DNA from: Burkholderia sp. BCC1644
GTDB lineage: Bacteria; Pseudomonadota; Gammaproteobacteria; Burkholderiales; Burkholderiaceae
Direction of reading: 5' to 3'
Assembly: GCF_902833225.1 (NCBI RefSeq)
Contig: NZ_CADFEI010000031.1
Coordinates: 1 to 64,000 of the forward strand
Length of the DNA: 64,000 bases
Below the pieces are notes generated by a model that saw only the letters and a list, made by a program, of their open reading frames with translations, was not told the origin of the DNA and searched no databases. Position 1 is the stretch's first letter. Every line of letters starts with the position of its first letter. Positions 28,041 to 36,630 of this stretch are shown here, piece after piece. A program made the position numbers and the translations under genes.

Positions 28041-28085
28041 CGCGGCGCTGCAGCGGGGAAGCGGCGCGCCGACACCGATGCGACG

Positions 28086-28502
28086 ATGACGCCGGTCGAT
28101 CGCTTTGCGCTCGAGACGCACGACGGTCCGTATGAGAAGTGGCCGTCGCGCACGCATGTGCTTGTCGATGGCGTGCGTTCCGCGCTTGCCGTTTCCGGCT
28201 ACGTGCTGCTGCGCCAGTTCGAGACGCCGGCCGCGTATCTGCTCGTCACCGACTACGACTGCCCGTTCGAGGAAGCCGTTACGTTCACGCTCGTGTCGAA
28301 GGATTCGCTGAAGGTGCTCGCGCGGCGTACGGTCGGCGCGATGTATGCGTCGTGCCATCTGGACGACCTGACCTGGGCCGACGACCGGCATTTCAGCGCG
28401 ACCTTCGTCGGGTTCGACGGACGATGGGATTTCACGATTCGTGACCTGGTGGTGCCGTTCGTCCTGCCTCGGCTCGGCATGAATCGCATGCAGGATCGCT
28501 GA
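28086..28502 (+). CDS. Conserved-looking protein of unknown function
   Basis: 138 residues, soluble, no signal peptide: RTHVLVDGVRSALAVSGYVL, LLVTDYDCPFEEAVTFTLVSK, a W-containing DLTWADDRHFSATFVGFDGRWDFTI. Mixed alpha/beta composition with many aromatic residues; no family recognised. It starts 45 bp after the LysE gene on the same strand and may be co-transcribed with it. Codon use is like that of the neighbours, which supports a real gene. Confidence 0.6.
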   Translation: MTPVDRFALETHDGPYEKWPSRTHVLVDGVRSALAVSGYVLLRQFETPAAYLLVTDYDCPFEEAVTFTLVSKDSLKVLARRTVGAMYASCHLDDLTWADDRHFSATFVGFDGRWDFTIRDLVVPFVLPRLGMNRMQDR

Positions 28503-28858
28503 CGCGCGATCGGCGGCCGCGAGCGTTTTATCCGCACATTCGAGCCGTCCGAAATTCCCGAATACTGGTGATTTCAATTTTCTTTCACATTGATCAGACG
28601 TGTAAGTTTTTATCTGTCCTGATCCGGTGCGACCAAGGCGCATCGCGGCATACGTGGCGCCGAGCAGACATCGCCTCCGTCCGCATCATTACAAAATGAA
28701 TGGAAATTGAAAGAATTCCTTCCCTTGACGCGATGCACTCGTGCCATTTATTGTCCGTCTGCCGCCCGTGAGAGAGCACGACGGCAATCGCGGATGCGCG
28801 CCTTGCGCGCACGACGACAACACGTAGCAAAAAGCAGAAAAGGAAACGTGGTAGCCAC
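28503..28858. other. Intergenic region upstream of the TelA operon
   Basis: 356 bp, AT-richer than the surroundings. It must carry the promoter of the five-gene stress operon. AAAAGGAAAC precedes the telA ATG and acts as ribosome binding site. No clear operator or RNA hairpin was recognised. Confidence 0.5.
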
Positions 28859-29956
28859 ATGAAGCCGCTATTCGATGACAAGAAATCCGATGCGGTAAGC
28901 GTCCGTCCTTCCACCCCGTCTTCGTCACCCGTCGCCGTGCCAGCCGCCGTCGCCAGCGTCGTGGCGCCGGCCGCACAGCCGACGGAGCACGCGCGCCTGA
29001 TCACCGTCGACGAGATCGATCAGCTCGGCGCGACGCAGGGTACGCGGATCGCGGCCTTCTCCCAGCAGATTCTCGCGAGCGTTCGCGCGTCGGATGCCGA
29101 CCAGTTCGGCGACAAGCTCAACGAACTGATCGCCACCGCGAAGGGGCTCGACCCGCGCGGCGCCGACAAGGGCGGGCTGCTGACGCAGGTCACGCGGCTG
29201 TTCCGCTCGACCAAGGAGAAGCTGCTGTCGCAATACGAGTCGGTGAGCAAGCGGATGGATACGCTCGTCGTCGAGCTCGAAAATCATGCGCAGCGGCAGA
29301 AGGCCGGCATCGACGAGCTCGAGCGGATGTACAACGACAACTACGCGCTGCACCAGGAGCTCGCGCAGTCGAAGGCGCACGGCGAAACGGCGCTCGCGAC
29401 GTTGCGCGCGCATCTTGCGGCCGGCCAGCAGCCGGCGGACGATGCGTTCGCCGCGCAGCGCCTGCTCGACGTGAAGCGCAAGGTCGACGCGCTCGAAAGC
29501 AAGCTCGACGACCTCGATCGCGCAATGCTGATGTCGAAGCAGCTCGCGCCGCAGATCCGGATGGAGCAGGACCAGAAACGCACGCTGACGTCGAAGTTCA
29601 TGACGATCAAGACCGTGCTGATCCCCGCGTGGACCAACGCGTTCGCGCTCTACCTCGATCAGCTCAGCACGAAGCGCGCGGCGGCGCTCGCGAACGCGAC
29701 GTACGACGCGGCCGACGAGGCGATCCGCGCGCAGGCCGACCTGAACCGCCAGAACGCGCAGGAAGTCGCGAAGCTCGGCCAGCGTCCGGTGATCTCGACC
29801 GATACGTTCGAATACGCGCAGCAGCAGCTGTTCGGCGCGTTCGACGACATCACGCAGATCATCGCCGACGGCAAGCGCCAGCGCGAGCAGGACGCGCCGC
29901 GCCTGCGCCAGCTCGAACAGGACCTGATCACCCGATTCGCTCCGAAGCACAACTGA
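28859..29956 (+). CDS. telA: Toxic anion resistance protein, TelA family
   Basis: 365 residues, almost entirely helical, no membrane segment. Motifs of TelA/KlaA-type proteins: DADQFGDKLNELIATAKGLD, GLLTQVTRLFRSTKEKLLSQYESV, LERMYNDNY, then IKTVLIPAWTNAFALYLDQLS. TelA proteins are linked to tellurite and other toxic-anion resistance and to the broader Ter stress module; the biochemical role is not known. The first 45 residues are Ser/Pro/Ala-rich and probably disordered. First gene of a tightly packed set with vWA, DUF475 and TerD genes. Confidence 0.9.
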   Translation: MKPLFDDKKSDAVSVRPSTPSSSPVAVPAAVASVVAPAAQPTEHARLITVDEIDQLGATQGTRIAAFSQQILASVRASDADQFGDKLNELIATAKGLDPRGADKGGLLTQVTRLFRSTKEKLLSQYESVSKRMDTLVVELENHAQRQKAGIDELERMYNDNYALHQELAQSKAHGETALATLRAHLAAGQQPADDAFAAQRLLDVKRKVDALESKLDDLDRAMLMSKQLAPQIRMEQDQKRTLTSKFMTIKTVLIPAWTNAFALYLDQLSTKRAAALANATYDAADEAIRAQADLNRQNAQEVAKLGQRPVISTDTFEYAQQQLFGAFDDITQIIADGKRQREQDAPRLRQLEQDLITRFAPKHN

Positions 29957-29976
29957 GAGAACTGAGAGAACACCGC

Positions 29977-30717
29977 ATGATTACGCTTGAGAAACGCGCG
30001 GCGAAGGTCGCGATCGTCCTCGAAAAACGCCAGATCCTGAAGCCGCCCGTCGTGCGTGTCGGCGCGGCGCTCGACATCTCGGGTTCCGCGAAGCCGCTGT
30101 ACCAGTCGGGCGTGATCCAGGAGACGCACGACCGGATCCTCGGCATCGCGTTGAAGTTCGACGACAACGGCGAAGTCGACACCTGGACCTTCACCGAAGG
30201 CTACGACCGCCTGCCGACCGCGACGCCGGACAACTACGGCTCGTACATCTCCGATCACGTGCTCGAAGCACGGATCGAGAAGTGGGGCGGCACGCAGTAC
30301 GCGCCGGTGATGAACGACATCGTCGATTTCTTCTTCCGCGCGCCGGAGCCGAAGCGCGAAGCAAAGCGCGGTTTCCTGAGCCGGCTGTTCGGCAGTGCGG
30401 ACGACACGTCCTCGCCGGCCGCCTCCGCGCCGGTGAACGGCCATCTGCCTGCGTGGGTGCTGTTCGTCACCGACGGCCAGAACCCGAAGAACGACCGCAA
30501 GCGCGTGCGTCAGCTGCTGGCCGAGTCGCAGCACTTCCCGTTGTACTGGTCGCTCGTCGGCGTCGGCGATCCGAGCGAATTCGGCTTCCTCGCGGAAATC
30601 GCGGACGAAATGCCGAACGTCGGCTTCCTGCATCTCGAATCGCTGAATATCAGCGACGAACAGATCTACGAACAGCTGATCACGCAGGAATTCTGCGACT
30701 GGGTGCGCGCGAAGTAA
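29977..30717 (+). CDS. vWA domain protein of the Ter module (TerF/TerY-like)
   Basis: 246 residues: VVRVGAALDISGSAKPLYQSG carries a MIDAS-like D-I-S-G-S motif, TWTFTEGYDRLPTATPDNYG follows, and the C-terminal half has WVLFVTDGQNPKNDRKRVRQLL and FPLYWSLVGVGDPSEFGFLAEIAD, the later von Willebrand A strands. Such proteins accompany TerD proteins and are thought to act as scaffolds binding metal. A Pro/Ala linker (about residues 135-165) interrupts the domain. It begins 20 bp after telA. Confidence 0.88.
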   Translation: MITLEKRAAKVAIVLEKRQILKPPVVRVGAALDISGSAKPLYQSGVIQETHDRILGIALKFDDNGEVDTWTFTEGYDRLPTATPDNYGSYISDHVLEARIEKWGGTQYAPVMNDIVDFFFRAPEPKREAKRGFLSRLFGSADDTSSPAASAPVNGHLPAWVLFVTDGQNPKNDRKRVRQLLAESQHFPLYWSLVGVGDPSEFGFLAEIADEMPNVGFLHLESLNISDEQIYEQLITQEFCDWVRAK

Positions 30718-30760
30718 GCGCGGCCCGCACGCCCATTTTTCTGAACTCGATTACCCCATC

Positions 30761-31777
30761 ATGTTGAAAGACTTCAAGATCCCGTTGTCGCTCACGGTGC
30801 TCGCGCTGGTCGCGGCCTATCTCCTCGGCGGCGTGAAGGACATGCTGATCGTCGCGGTCCTGTGTGTGCTCGAAATTTCGCTGTCGCTCGACAACGCGGT
30901 CGTCAATGCATCGGTGCTCAAGAACTGGTCGGAGAAGTGGCGCAACCGCTTCATGGTGTTCGGCCTGCCGGTCGCGGTGTTCGGCATGCGGCTCGTGTTC
31001 CCGCTGCTGATCGTCGCGGTGATCGGCCACATCGGCCTGTGGGATGCGCTGACGCTCGCGATCGAATCGCCGGAGAAGTACGCGGCCGTGCTGACGTCCG
31101 CGCATCACGAGGTGTCGGCGTTCGGCGGCGCGTTCCTGCTGATGGTGTTCTTCAAGTTCATGCTCGACACCGAGAAGGACGAGCACTGGATCGGCTTTCT
31201 CGAAGGCCCGATGCGCCACCTCGGCCGCATCACCGCGCTCGAAGTGGCGCTGACGCTCGCGATCGTGATCGTCGCGTCGTTCTACGTGCCGGCAGCCGAG
31301 CAGGTCAGCTTCCTGCTCGCGGGCGCGTTCGGCGTGATCGGCTTCGTGATCGCGCACGGCGTGGGCGACCTGGTCGGCGGCGGCGAGACGGGCACACGCG
31401 TGGTGCGCGAAGGCGTCGCGGGCTTCATGTATCTCGAAGTGCTCGATTCGTCGTTCAGCTTCGACGGCGTGATCGGCGCGTTCGCCCTGTCGAACAACAT
31501 CTTCCTGATCGCGCTCGGCCTCGGCGTCGGCGCGGCCTACATCCGGGAGATGACGCTCGTGCTGCTGAAGAAGGGCACGCTCGCGCAGTACCGCTTTCTC
31601 GAGCACGGCGCGTTCTGGGCGATCGGTGCGCTCGCAACGATCATGTTCCTCGGCGTGAAGTTCGAGGTACCCGAGGTCGTCACCGGCCTGATCGGCGCGG
31701 CGATGATCGCCGCGGCCGTGTGGTCGTCGATCGTCGTGCAGCGCAGGGAAGACCGCACCGCGGTGGCGGGCGAATAA
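30761..31777 (+). CDS. DUF475 membrane protein (TerC superfamily)
   Basis: 338 residues with about nine hydrophobic helices. The paired acidic motifs in membrane helices, LEISLSLDNAVVNA and VLDSSFSFDGVIGAFALSN, are diagnostic of the DUF475/TerC family, thought to move or sense metal ions. In the Ter stress module TerC forms the membrane core that works with TerD-type proteins. Located between the vWA and TerD genes in the same operon. Confidence 0.9.
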   Translation: MLKDFKIPLSLTVLALVAAYLLGGVKDMLIVAVLCVLEISLSLDNAVVNASVLKNWSEKWRNRFMVFGLPVAVFGMRLVFPLLIVAVIGHIGLWDALTLAIESPEKYAAVLTSAHHEVSAFGGAFLLMVFFKFMLDTEKDEHWIGFLEGPMRHLGRITALEVALTLAIVIVASFYVPAAEQVSFLLAGAFGVIGFVIAHGVGDLVGGGETGTRVVREGVAGFMYLEVLDSSFSFDGVIGAFALSNNIFLIALGLGVGAAYIREMTLVLLKKGTLAQYRFLEHGAFWAIGALATIMFLGVKFEVPEVVTGLIGAAMIAAAVWSSIVVQRREDRTAVAGE

Positions 31778-31877
31778 GCGCGCGTCACGCGCGTCACGAA
31801 AACCATCAACGAAGGGCCGCACCGTGCGGCCCGGCATTGCCGCCGGCGCAACGGCGGTTCCAGCAGAAGAGGTTCAG

Positions 31878-32534
31878 ATGATCAATTTGTCGAAAGGCGG
31901 TCGCGTCAACCTGTCGAAGGAAGCGCCCGGCACGCAGAAATTCCGCATCGGTCTCGGTTGGGACGCGAACGCAACGGACACGGGCACGGACTTCGATCTC
32001 GACGTGTCGGTGTTCCTGTGCAAGTACGACGCGCAGAGCAATCCGAGGCTGATCTCGGATCAGCACTTCGTGTTCTACAACAGCGAAGTGCGCACGATGG
32101 AGCGCAAGGACACCTTCACCCAGCCGGGCGACGATTTTCCGAAGCGCGGAATGCCCGCGTCGAAGTGCCTGGGCGTCGTGCATAGCGGCGACAACCGCAC
32201 GGGCAGCGGCGACGGCGACGACGAAGTGATCTTCATCGACGTGACGAAGCTCGCGGCCGACATCGAGGAAATCTCGGTGGTCGTGACGATCGACCAGGCC
32301 GAAGCGCGTCGCCAGAATTTCGGGCAGGTGCGCAACAGCTACATCCAGATCGCCGACGAGGTGACGGGCGCGGTGATCGCGAAGTACGCGCTCGAAGAGG
32401 ACTTCTCGATGGAGACGTCGGTGCAGGTCGGCAGCTTCTATCGCCGCGACGGCCATTTCATGTTCAAGGCGGTCGGCGCCGGCTACAACCGTGGCCTCGG
32501 CGATTTCGTGCGCGCGTACGGCGGCGCGGTCTGA
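31878..32534 (+). CDS. TerD family stress protein
   Basis: 218 residues: MINLSKGGRVNLSKEAPG, then FRIGLGWDANATDTGTDFDLDVSVFL with the DxDLD calcium-binding pattern, GDDEVIFIDVTKLAADIEEI and AKYALEEDFSMETSVQVGSFYRRDGHFMFKAVG. TerD proteins bind Ca2+ and protect against tellurite, oxidative stress and phage in other bacteria. Start at 31878 is set by the conserved MxxLxKGxxxNLxK; an upstream ATG at 31824 adds 18 unrelated residues. The length fits the TerD/TerX subgroup. Confidence 0.92.
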   Translation: MINLSKGGRVNLSKEAPGTQKFRIGLGWDANATDTGTDFDLDVSVFLCKYDAQSNPRLISDQHFVFYNSEVRTMERKDTFTQPGDDFPKRGMPASKCLGVVHSGDNRTGSGDGDDEVIFIDVTKLAADIEEISVVVTIDQAEARRQNFGQVRNSYIQIADEVTGAVIAKYALEEDFSMETSVQVGSFYRRDGHFMFKAVGAGYNRGLGDFVRAYGGAV

Positions 32535-32585
32535 CTGGCGGCAGCCCGGCGTGCGGAACACCGCCGCGCCGGGCAGGAAGCGGCA

Positions 32586-33458
32586 ATGACGAATCCGTCC
32601 GACGAGCCGAAGCGGCTCGAGTTCGATACGACGCCCGAGCGCACGCCCGGGCGTCTTGCGTTCGACGCGCCGCCCGCGGCCGGTGCGCCGGCCGCGCGTG
32701 CGCCCGAGCGGCCCGCGCCGCAGGCGCTCGACTTCGGGCCGGCGCCGGCGTCCGATCAAGCCGTGCGCGCGGCGCCGGCCGAAGCGGTCGGCCGCGCGCT
32801 GTTTGGCGAATCGAACCACCCGCAGCTCGAAGCCTGCTTCCGCGCCGCGCAGGCCAGCTTCCCGAATCTCTATCCCGACTACGCGCCGCGCATCGAGCGG
32901 CACATCCGGCAACTGGTGCCGTTGAAGCTCGCGACGGTCGCGACGATCGGCGACGGCGCACTGGAGACGGCCGGCAATCTCGTCGAGGCCGTCGCGGCGA
33001 CGACGCGCGAGTTCAACGAACTCGGCGCGGCCGACATGATGGCCGGGATGCTCTCGCAGGCGACGCGCAAGGCCGGCATGTTCGAACGCTGGTTCGGCGC
33101 GGCATCGGGGCAGGTCGACTACCGCGCGGCGATCGGTGCGCTCAAGCAGTCGCTCGGCTTCTTCCCGCGCCGCACCGAGGAACTCGCCGCGAAGGTCCGC
33201 CATGCGGAAGAAAACCTCGTGGTCGTGCTTGCGGCGCTGAGCGCGGTGTCGGACGTCGTGCGCGCGCCGGATGACGCCGGCGTCGAGCGCACGCTGTTCG
33301 ACCGCCGCAACATCGTCGGGCAGGCCGTTCAGCAGATCCGGATGCAGCCGGCGCAACTGCGCGGGCTCGACGAGCGCGTGACCGATCTGCTGTCGCGCGC
33401 CGATCACCTGATGAACGTCGTGCTGCCGGCGGCATTCGCCGCGCGGCCGCCGCGCTGA
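32586..33458 (+). CDS. Ter-operon protein of unknown function
   Basis: 290 residues. A Pro/Ala-rich, probably disordered N-terminal 75 residues (with the twice-repeated 'LEFDT / LDFGP' type motif) precedes a helical domain: NHPQLEACFRAAQASFPNLY, LATVATIGDGALETAGNLVEAV, FNELGAADMMAGMLSQATRK. It lies 51 bp after terD and closes the operon. I recognise no family. The LDFGP/LEFDT motifs and helical part suggest a partner of TelA, which is also helical, but that is inference. Confidence 0.65.
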   Translation: MTNPSDEPKRLEFDTTPERTPGRLAFDAPPAAGAPAARAPERPAPQALDFGPAPASDQAVRAAPAEAVGRALFGESNHPQLEACFRAAQASFPNLYPDYAPRIERHIRQLVPLKLATVATIGDGALETAGNLVEAVAATTREFNELGAADMMAGMLSQATRKAGMFERWFGAASGQVDYRAAIGALKQSLGFFPRRTEELAAKVRHAEENLVVVLAALSAVSDVVRAPDDAGVERTLFDRRNIVGQAVQQIRMQPAQLRGLDERVTDLLSRADHLMNVVLPAAFAARPPR

Positions 33459-33591
33459 GCAAACGGCACGGCCACGCGCGCTGCGGCGGGTGTGGCCGCT
33501 GCCCGGGCCATGCCGCATCACGGCGTTTCGCGCGTGGCGTCGCGAGTCTGCTATCTTCCCGGGCATTCCATCGCTTTCCCGCCGATTCTCC

Positions 33592-34212
33592 ATGACTGAC
33601 CGCATCGTCGCCGCATTCGATTTCGACGGCACCATCACGACTACCGACAGCTTTCGTCATTTCGTCCGCTACGCGGTCGGCACGCCGCGCTTCGCATGGG
33701 CCGGGCTGCGCGCGTTGCCGTGGATCATCGCGATGAAGGCCGGGCTGCTGTCGCGCGGCGACGCGAAGGCGAAGTTCGCGTCGTTCGCATTCGGGCCGAT
33801 CCGCGAGGACGCACTCGATGCGCAGGCGCGCACGTTCGTCGACAGCTATCTGCCGGGCCTCGTGCGTCCGGAAATGCTCGACCGCATTCGCGAGCATCGG
33901 GCGCGCGGGCACGAAGTCGTGCTGGTCAGCGCGTCGCCGTCGCTGTATCTGGAGAAGTGGGCGAAGACGGCCGGCTTCGATGCGGTGCTCGCGACGCAGC
34001 TTGCATTCGAGGGCGGCAGGTTCGCCGGCCGGCTCGACGGCGAGAACTGCTGGGGGCCGCAGAAGGTCGTGCGGCTGCGCGGATGGTGGGGCAACCGGCC
34101 GCCGAAGCAACTGTTCGCGTACGGCGACAGTCGCGGCGACAAGGAAATGGCCGAACTCGCGAACTGGTCGTGGATCCGCGGGCAGGGCCCGATGCCGCCG
34201 ATCGGCGATTGA
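33592..34212 (+). CDS. HAD-IB family phosphatase
   Basis: 206 residues: motif I AFDFDGTITTTDSF with the nucleophilic Asp, motif II VLVSASPSLYLEKW, motif III Lys/Asp region WGPQKVVRLR and AYGDSRGDKEM. This is the HAD-IB subgroup (phosphoserine phosphatase-like). Substrate not deducible. Start at 33592 puts motif I at residue 9, as usual; longer in-frame starts do not fit. Separated from the Ter operon by 133 bp; convergent with the desaturase gene. Confidence 0.88.
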   Translation: MTDRIVAAFDFDGTITTTDSFRHFVRYAVGTPRFAWAGLRALPWIIAMKAGLLSRGDAKAKFASFAFGPIREDALDAQARTFVDSYLPGLVRPEMLDRIREHRARGHEVVLVSASPSLYLEKWAKTAGFDAVLATQLAFEGGRFAGRLDGENCWGPQKVVRLRGWWGNRPPKQLFAYGDSRGDKEMAELANWSWIRGQGPMPPIGD

Positions 34213-34221
34213 TTCGGCGCG

Positions 34222-35331
34222 TTACGCGTCGGCCTGCGCCTGACGCGTACCGCGCGACGGACGATAACCGCCCCAGCGATTCGCACGCGCGAACGTGCCG
34301 ACGTCGTTGAAGCGCACGCCGACTTCACGCAGCGCCGCATGCGCGGTGCGCACGGTCAGTTGCCGGATGTAGAACGGATCGCGCACCACGAAGTGATGGA
34401 TCGCGTGCGTGCTGCCGAAATTGAAGCAGAACAGCTGGAACGGCACCATCCACCACGGGTTCAGCACCTGCGTCTGCTGGATCACGTTGCGCGAATCGAT
34501 GTCGCCGAAGTAGTGCATGTTCGAGCTGACGAAGTTGATGCAGAAGCTGCGCACGAAGTTCGGCCCGAGCCACACCACCGCGAGGAAGTCGACGACATTC
34601 ATCACGCGCGCGACGACGGCCGGTACCGTCACCGTGTAGCCGAATGCATGCAGCGCGAACAGGCCGACGTGATAGACGATGAACGCATGCCACAGCGCGT
34701 AATACAGGTGGCCGACCGGCATGTACGACGACACCTGCTCGACGCGCAGCTGCAGGCGTTCCGACGGATCCTGCACCGGTTGCGCGGCCACATACTGCTT
34801 CACCTTGCGGCGCATCGCGGCCGGCCGCAGCACGACGGCGAGCATGCCGTCGGCGATCATCAGCAGGCGCTTCACGCCCCAGCGTTCGCCGTTCGTGATG
34901 CCGAATTCCTCGAGATCCGATTCGCCGCCCGACACCTTGTGGTGATGCAGGTGCATGCGCCGCCGCGTCCACGGGTTGATCGTGCCGGGCCGCGTGAGCC
35001 AGCACAGCGCCATCATCAGGTGATAGGCCCACGGCGTCTTCTTGAAGTACATCAGGTGGATCAGGTCGTGCTCGAGCTCGTGGATCAGCGACGTGACGAA
35101 CGCGGCGAGCGGCAGCGCAACGTACCACGCGATCGCGCCGCGCGCATACAGCCACGCGATCGCGAGCATCGCGCTCACCGACACGGCCATCACGGTCGCG
35201 CCGACGAGGTTCTGGTTGTCGAGCAGCGGAAAGCGCGCGCGGATCGCATCGCTCGCGGCGTTGACCTCGCGGCGGACGTACGCGACCTTGTCTGCGTCGT
35301 GGCGAAAGACGGTTCGTGCGGGTTGGCTCAT
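34222..35331 (-). CDS. Membrane fatty acid desaturase-type protein
   Basis: 369 residues with the three His clusters of membrane-bound diiron desaturases/hydroxylases: HELEH (84-88), HLHHH (127-131) and HAIHH near residue 325, plus NMHYFGDI. Hydrophobic pairs surround them. It likely introduces a double bond or hydroxyl into a lipid; the substrate is unknown. Start at 35331 (MSQPARTVF) was chosen because upstream codons lie in the AraC promoter area and look unconserved. Divergent from the AraC-type regulator, which probably controls it. Confidence 0.87.
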   Translation of the reverse strand: MSQPARTVFRHDADKVAYVRREVNAASDAIRARFPLLDNQNLVGATVMAVSVSAMLAIAWLYARGAIAWYVALPLAAFVTSLIHELEHDLIHLMYFKKTPWAYHLMMALCWLTRPGTINPWTRRRMHLHHHKVSGGESDLEEFGITNGERWGVKRLLMIADGMLAVVLRPAAMRRKVKQYVAAQPVQDPSERLQLRVEQVSSYMPVGHLYYALWHAFIVYHVGLFALHAFGYTVTVPAVVARVMNVVDFLAVVWLGPNFVRSFCINFVSSNMHYFGDIDSRNVIQQTQVLNPWWMVPFQLFCFNFGSTHAIHHFVVRDPFYIRQLTVRTAHAALREVGVRFNDVGTFARANRWGGYRPSRGTRQAQADA

Positions 35332-35425
35332 CGACCGGAATCCGTGCGGAAAGAGTAGGGCGCAATGCCGATGTGACAAGCATAGGCGCCCACCGGACCG
35401 CATGCGAGGGCCGCCGGTGCCAATG

Positions 35426-35490
35426 ACGGTGTCATTTCGGGCCACGTTGGCCGCCGGGGTAGAGGGCCGCCATGGTGTCATTGCGGGCCA
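35426..35490. promoter_or_regulatory. Direct repeat GGTGTCATTNCGGGCCA between desaturase and AraC genes
   Basis: GGTGTCATTTCGGGCCA near 35428 and GGTGTCATTGCGGGCCA near 35474 differ in one base and lie 46 bp apart, within the divergent promoter region. AraC-type proteins often bind direct repeats, so this is a likely operator pair. Confidence 0.6.
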
Positions 35491-35531
35491 GCGACGCTAC
35501 AATCCGCCGAAACCGTTCCGGAGTCCGCCGC

Positions 35532-36569
35532 ATGGTCCTGTCCGTCCCGGATGCCGCGCGCCAGTTGAACAAGGCGACGGTGTCGTCCGCGTATGCGCTG
35601 TTCATGCTGATGCTGGCCGAGGAGCGCGGCATCGACGGCGGCCGCATTCTTGCCGGCTCGGGCGTCGAGCGCGACCGGCTCGCGCAGCCCGATGCGCGCA
35701 TCACGCCGCTGCAGCAGGCGGCGATCGTGTTCAACCTGCTCGACGCGACGGACGATCCGTCGATCGCGATCGAGATCGGCCTGCGCAGCAGCCTGACGAA
35801 AGCGGGGCTGATCGGTTTCGGGCTGATGAGCTGCGCGACGCTCGGCGAGGCGATCGCGCTCGGCATCCGCTACCTGCCGACGCGCGTGCCGTTTTTCTCG
35901 GTGCGGCTCGCGCAGCTCGACGGCATCGTCGACATCGACGTGCTCGAAGCGTTTCCGCTCGGCCGGCTGCGCCAGTTCGCGGTCGAGAACTTCCTGGTCG
36001 AGACCGCGATCCTGTTCAATTCGCTGCTGTATCCGGCGCCGGGCCGCACGCTGCAGTCGCGCGCCGAACTCCATTTCGAATGGCCCGAGCCGCCGTGGTT
36101 CGAGCGTTATCGCGCGCGGCTGCCGCGCTGCCATTTCGACGCGAGCGCGAACCGCATCCGTTGCGACGCCGCGCTGCTCGACGAGCCGATCGGCACCGCG
36201 AACGCGCAGACCGCGCAGATGATCGTGCAGCAGTGCGAGGCCGAACTCGCGCGGCTCGGTTATGCGGAGAGCATCGTCGAGCGCGTGCGCAACCTGCTGA
36301 TCTGCGGCGACGACGGTTATCCGTCGGTCGACGACGTCGCGCGCGAACTCCATGTGTCGGCGCGCACGCTCAAGCGCAAGCTCGCCGATTACGGTGCGAC
36401 CTATTCGGCGCTGCTCGACGAGATCCGGTTGCGCGACGCGCTGCGGCTGCTCGAAGGCACGCGCCTGCCGGTCGACGAGATCGCGGCGCGCGTCGGCTAT
36501 ACGGACCGCGCCAATTTCACGCGCGCATTCAAGCGCTGGACGGGCGTCGCGCCGAGCGAGCGGCGCTGA
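35532..36569 (+). CDS. AraC-family transcriptional regulator (arabinose-binding-like N-terminus)
   Basis: 345 residues. The N-terminal domain (YALFMLMLAEERGIDGGRILAGSGVERD...) is of the OruR/ArgR-like 'Arabinose_bd' type, and the C-terminal 100 residues hold the double HTH: VDDVARELHVSARTLKRKLADYGATY and LLEGTRLPVDEIAARVGYTDRANFTRAFKRWTG. Divergent from the desaturase, 200 bp between starts. Upstream region has a repeated GTGTCATT element (around 35430 and 35475: ACGGTGTCATTTCGGGCC and ATGGTGTCATTGCGGGCC) that may be its operator. Confidence 0.9.
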   Translation: MVLSVPDAARQLNKATVSSAYALFMLMLAEERGIDGGRILAGSGVERDRLAQPDARITPLQQAAIVFNLLDATDDPSIAIEIGLRSSLTKAGLIGFGLMSCATLGEAIALGIRYLPTRVPFFSVRLAQLDGIVDIDVLEAFPLGRLRQFAVENFLVETAILFNSLLYPAPGRTLQSRAELHFEWPEPPWFERYRARLPRCHFDASANRIRCDAALLDEPIGTANAQTAQMIVQQCEAELARLGYAESIVERVRNLLICGDDGYPSVDDVARELHVSARTLKRKLADYGATYSALLDEIRLRDALRLLEGTRLPVDEIAARVGYTDRANFTRAFKRWTGVAPSERR

Positions 36570-36630
36570 ACGCGGGCGTGCACCGGCCAGCGTGGCGGGC
36601 CTGCCGAGTCAAGCCCCGCGTTTCCCTTTC

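Noticed and set aside
28503..28858. Riboswitch or sRNA in the long leader before telA
   Set aside because: No conserved riboswitch core or strong hairpin with T-run was recognised.
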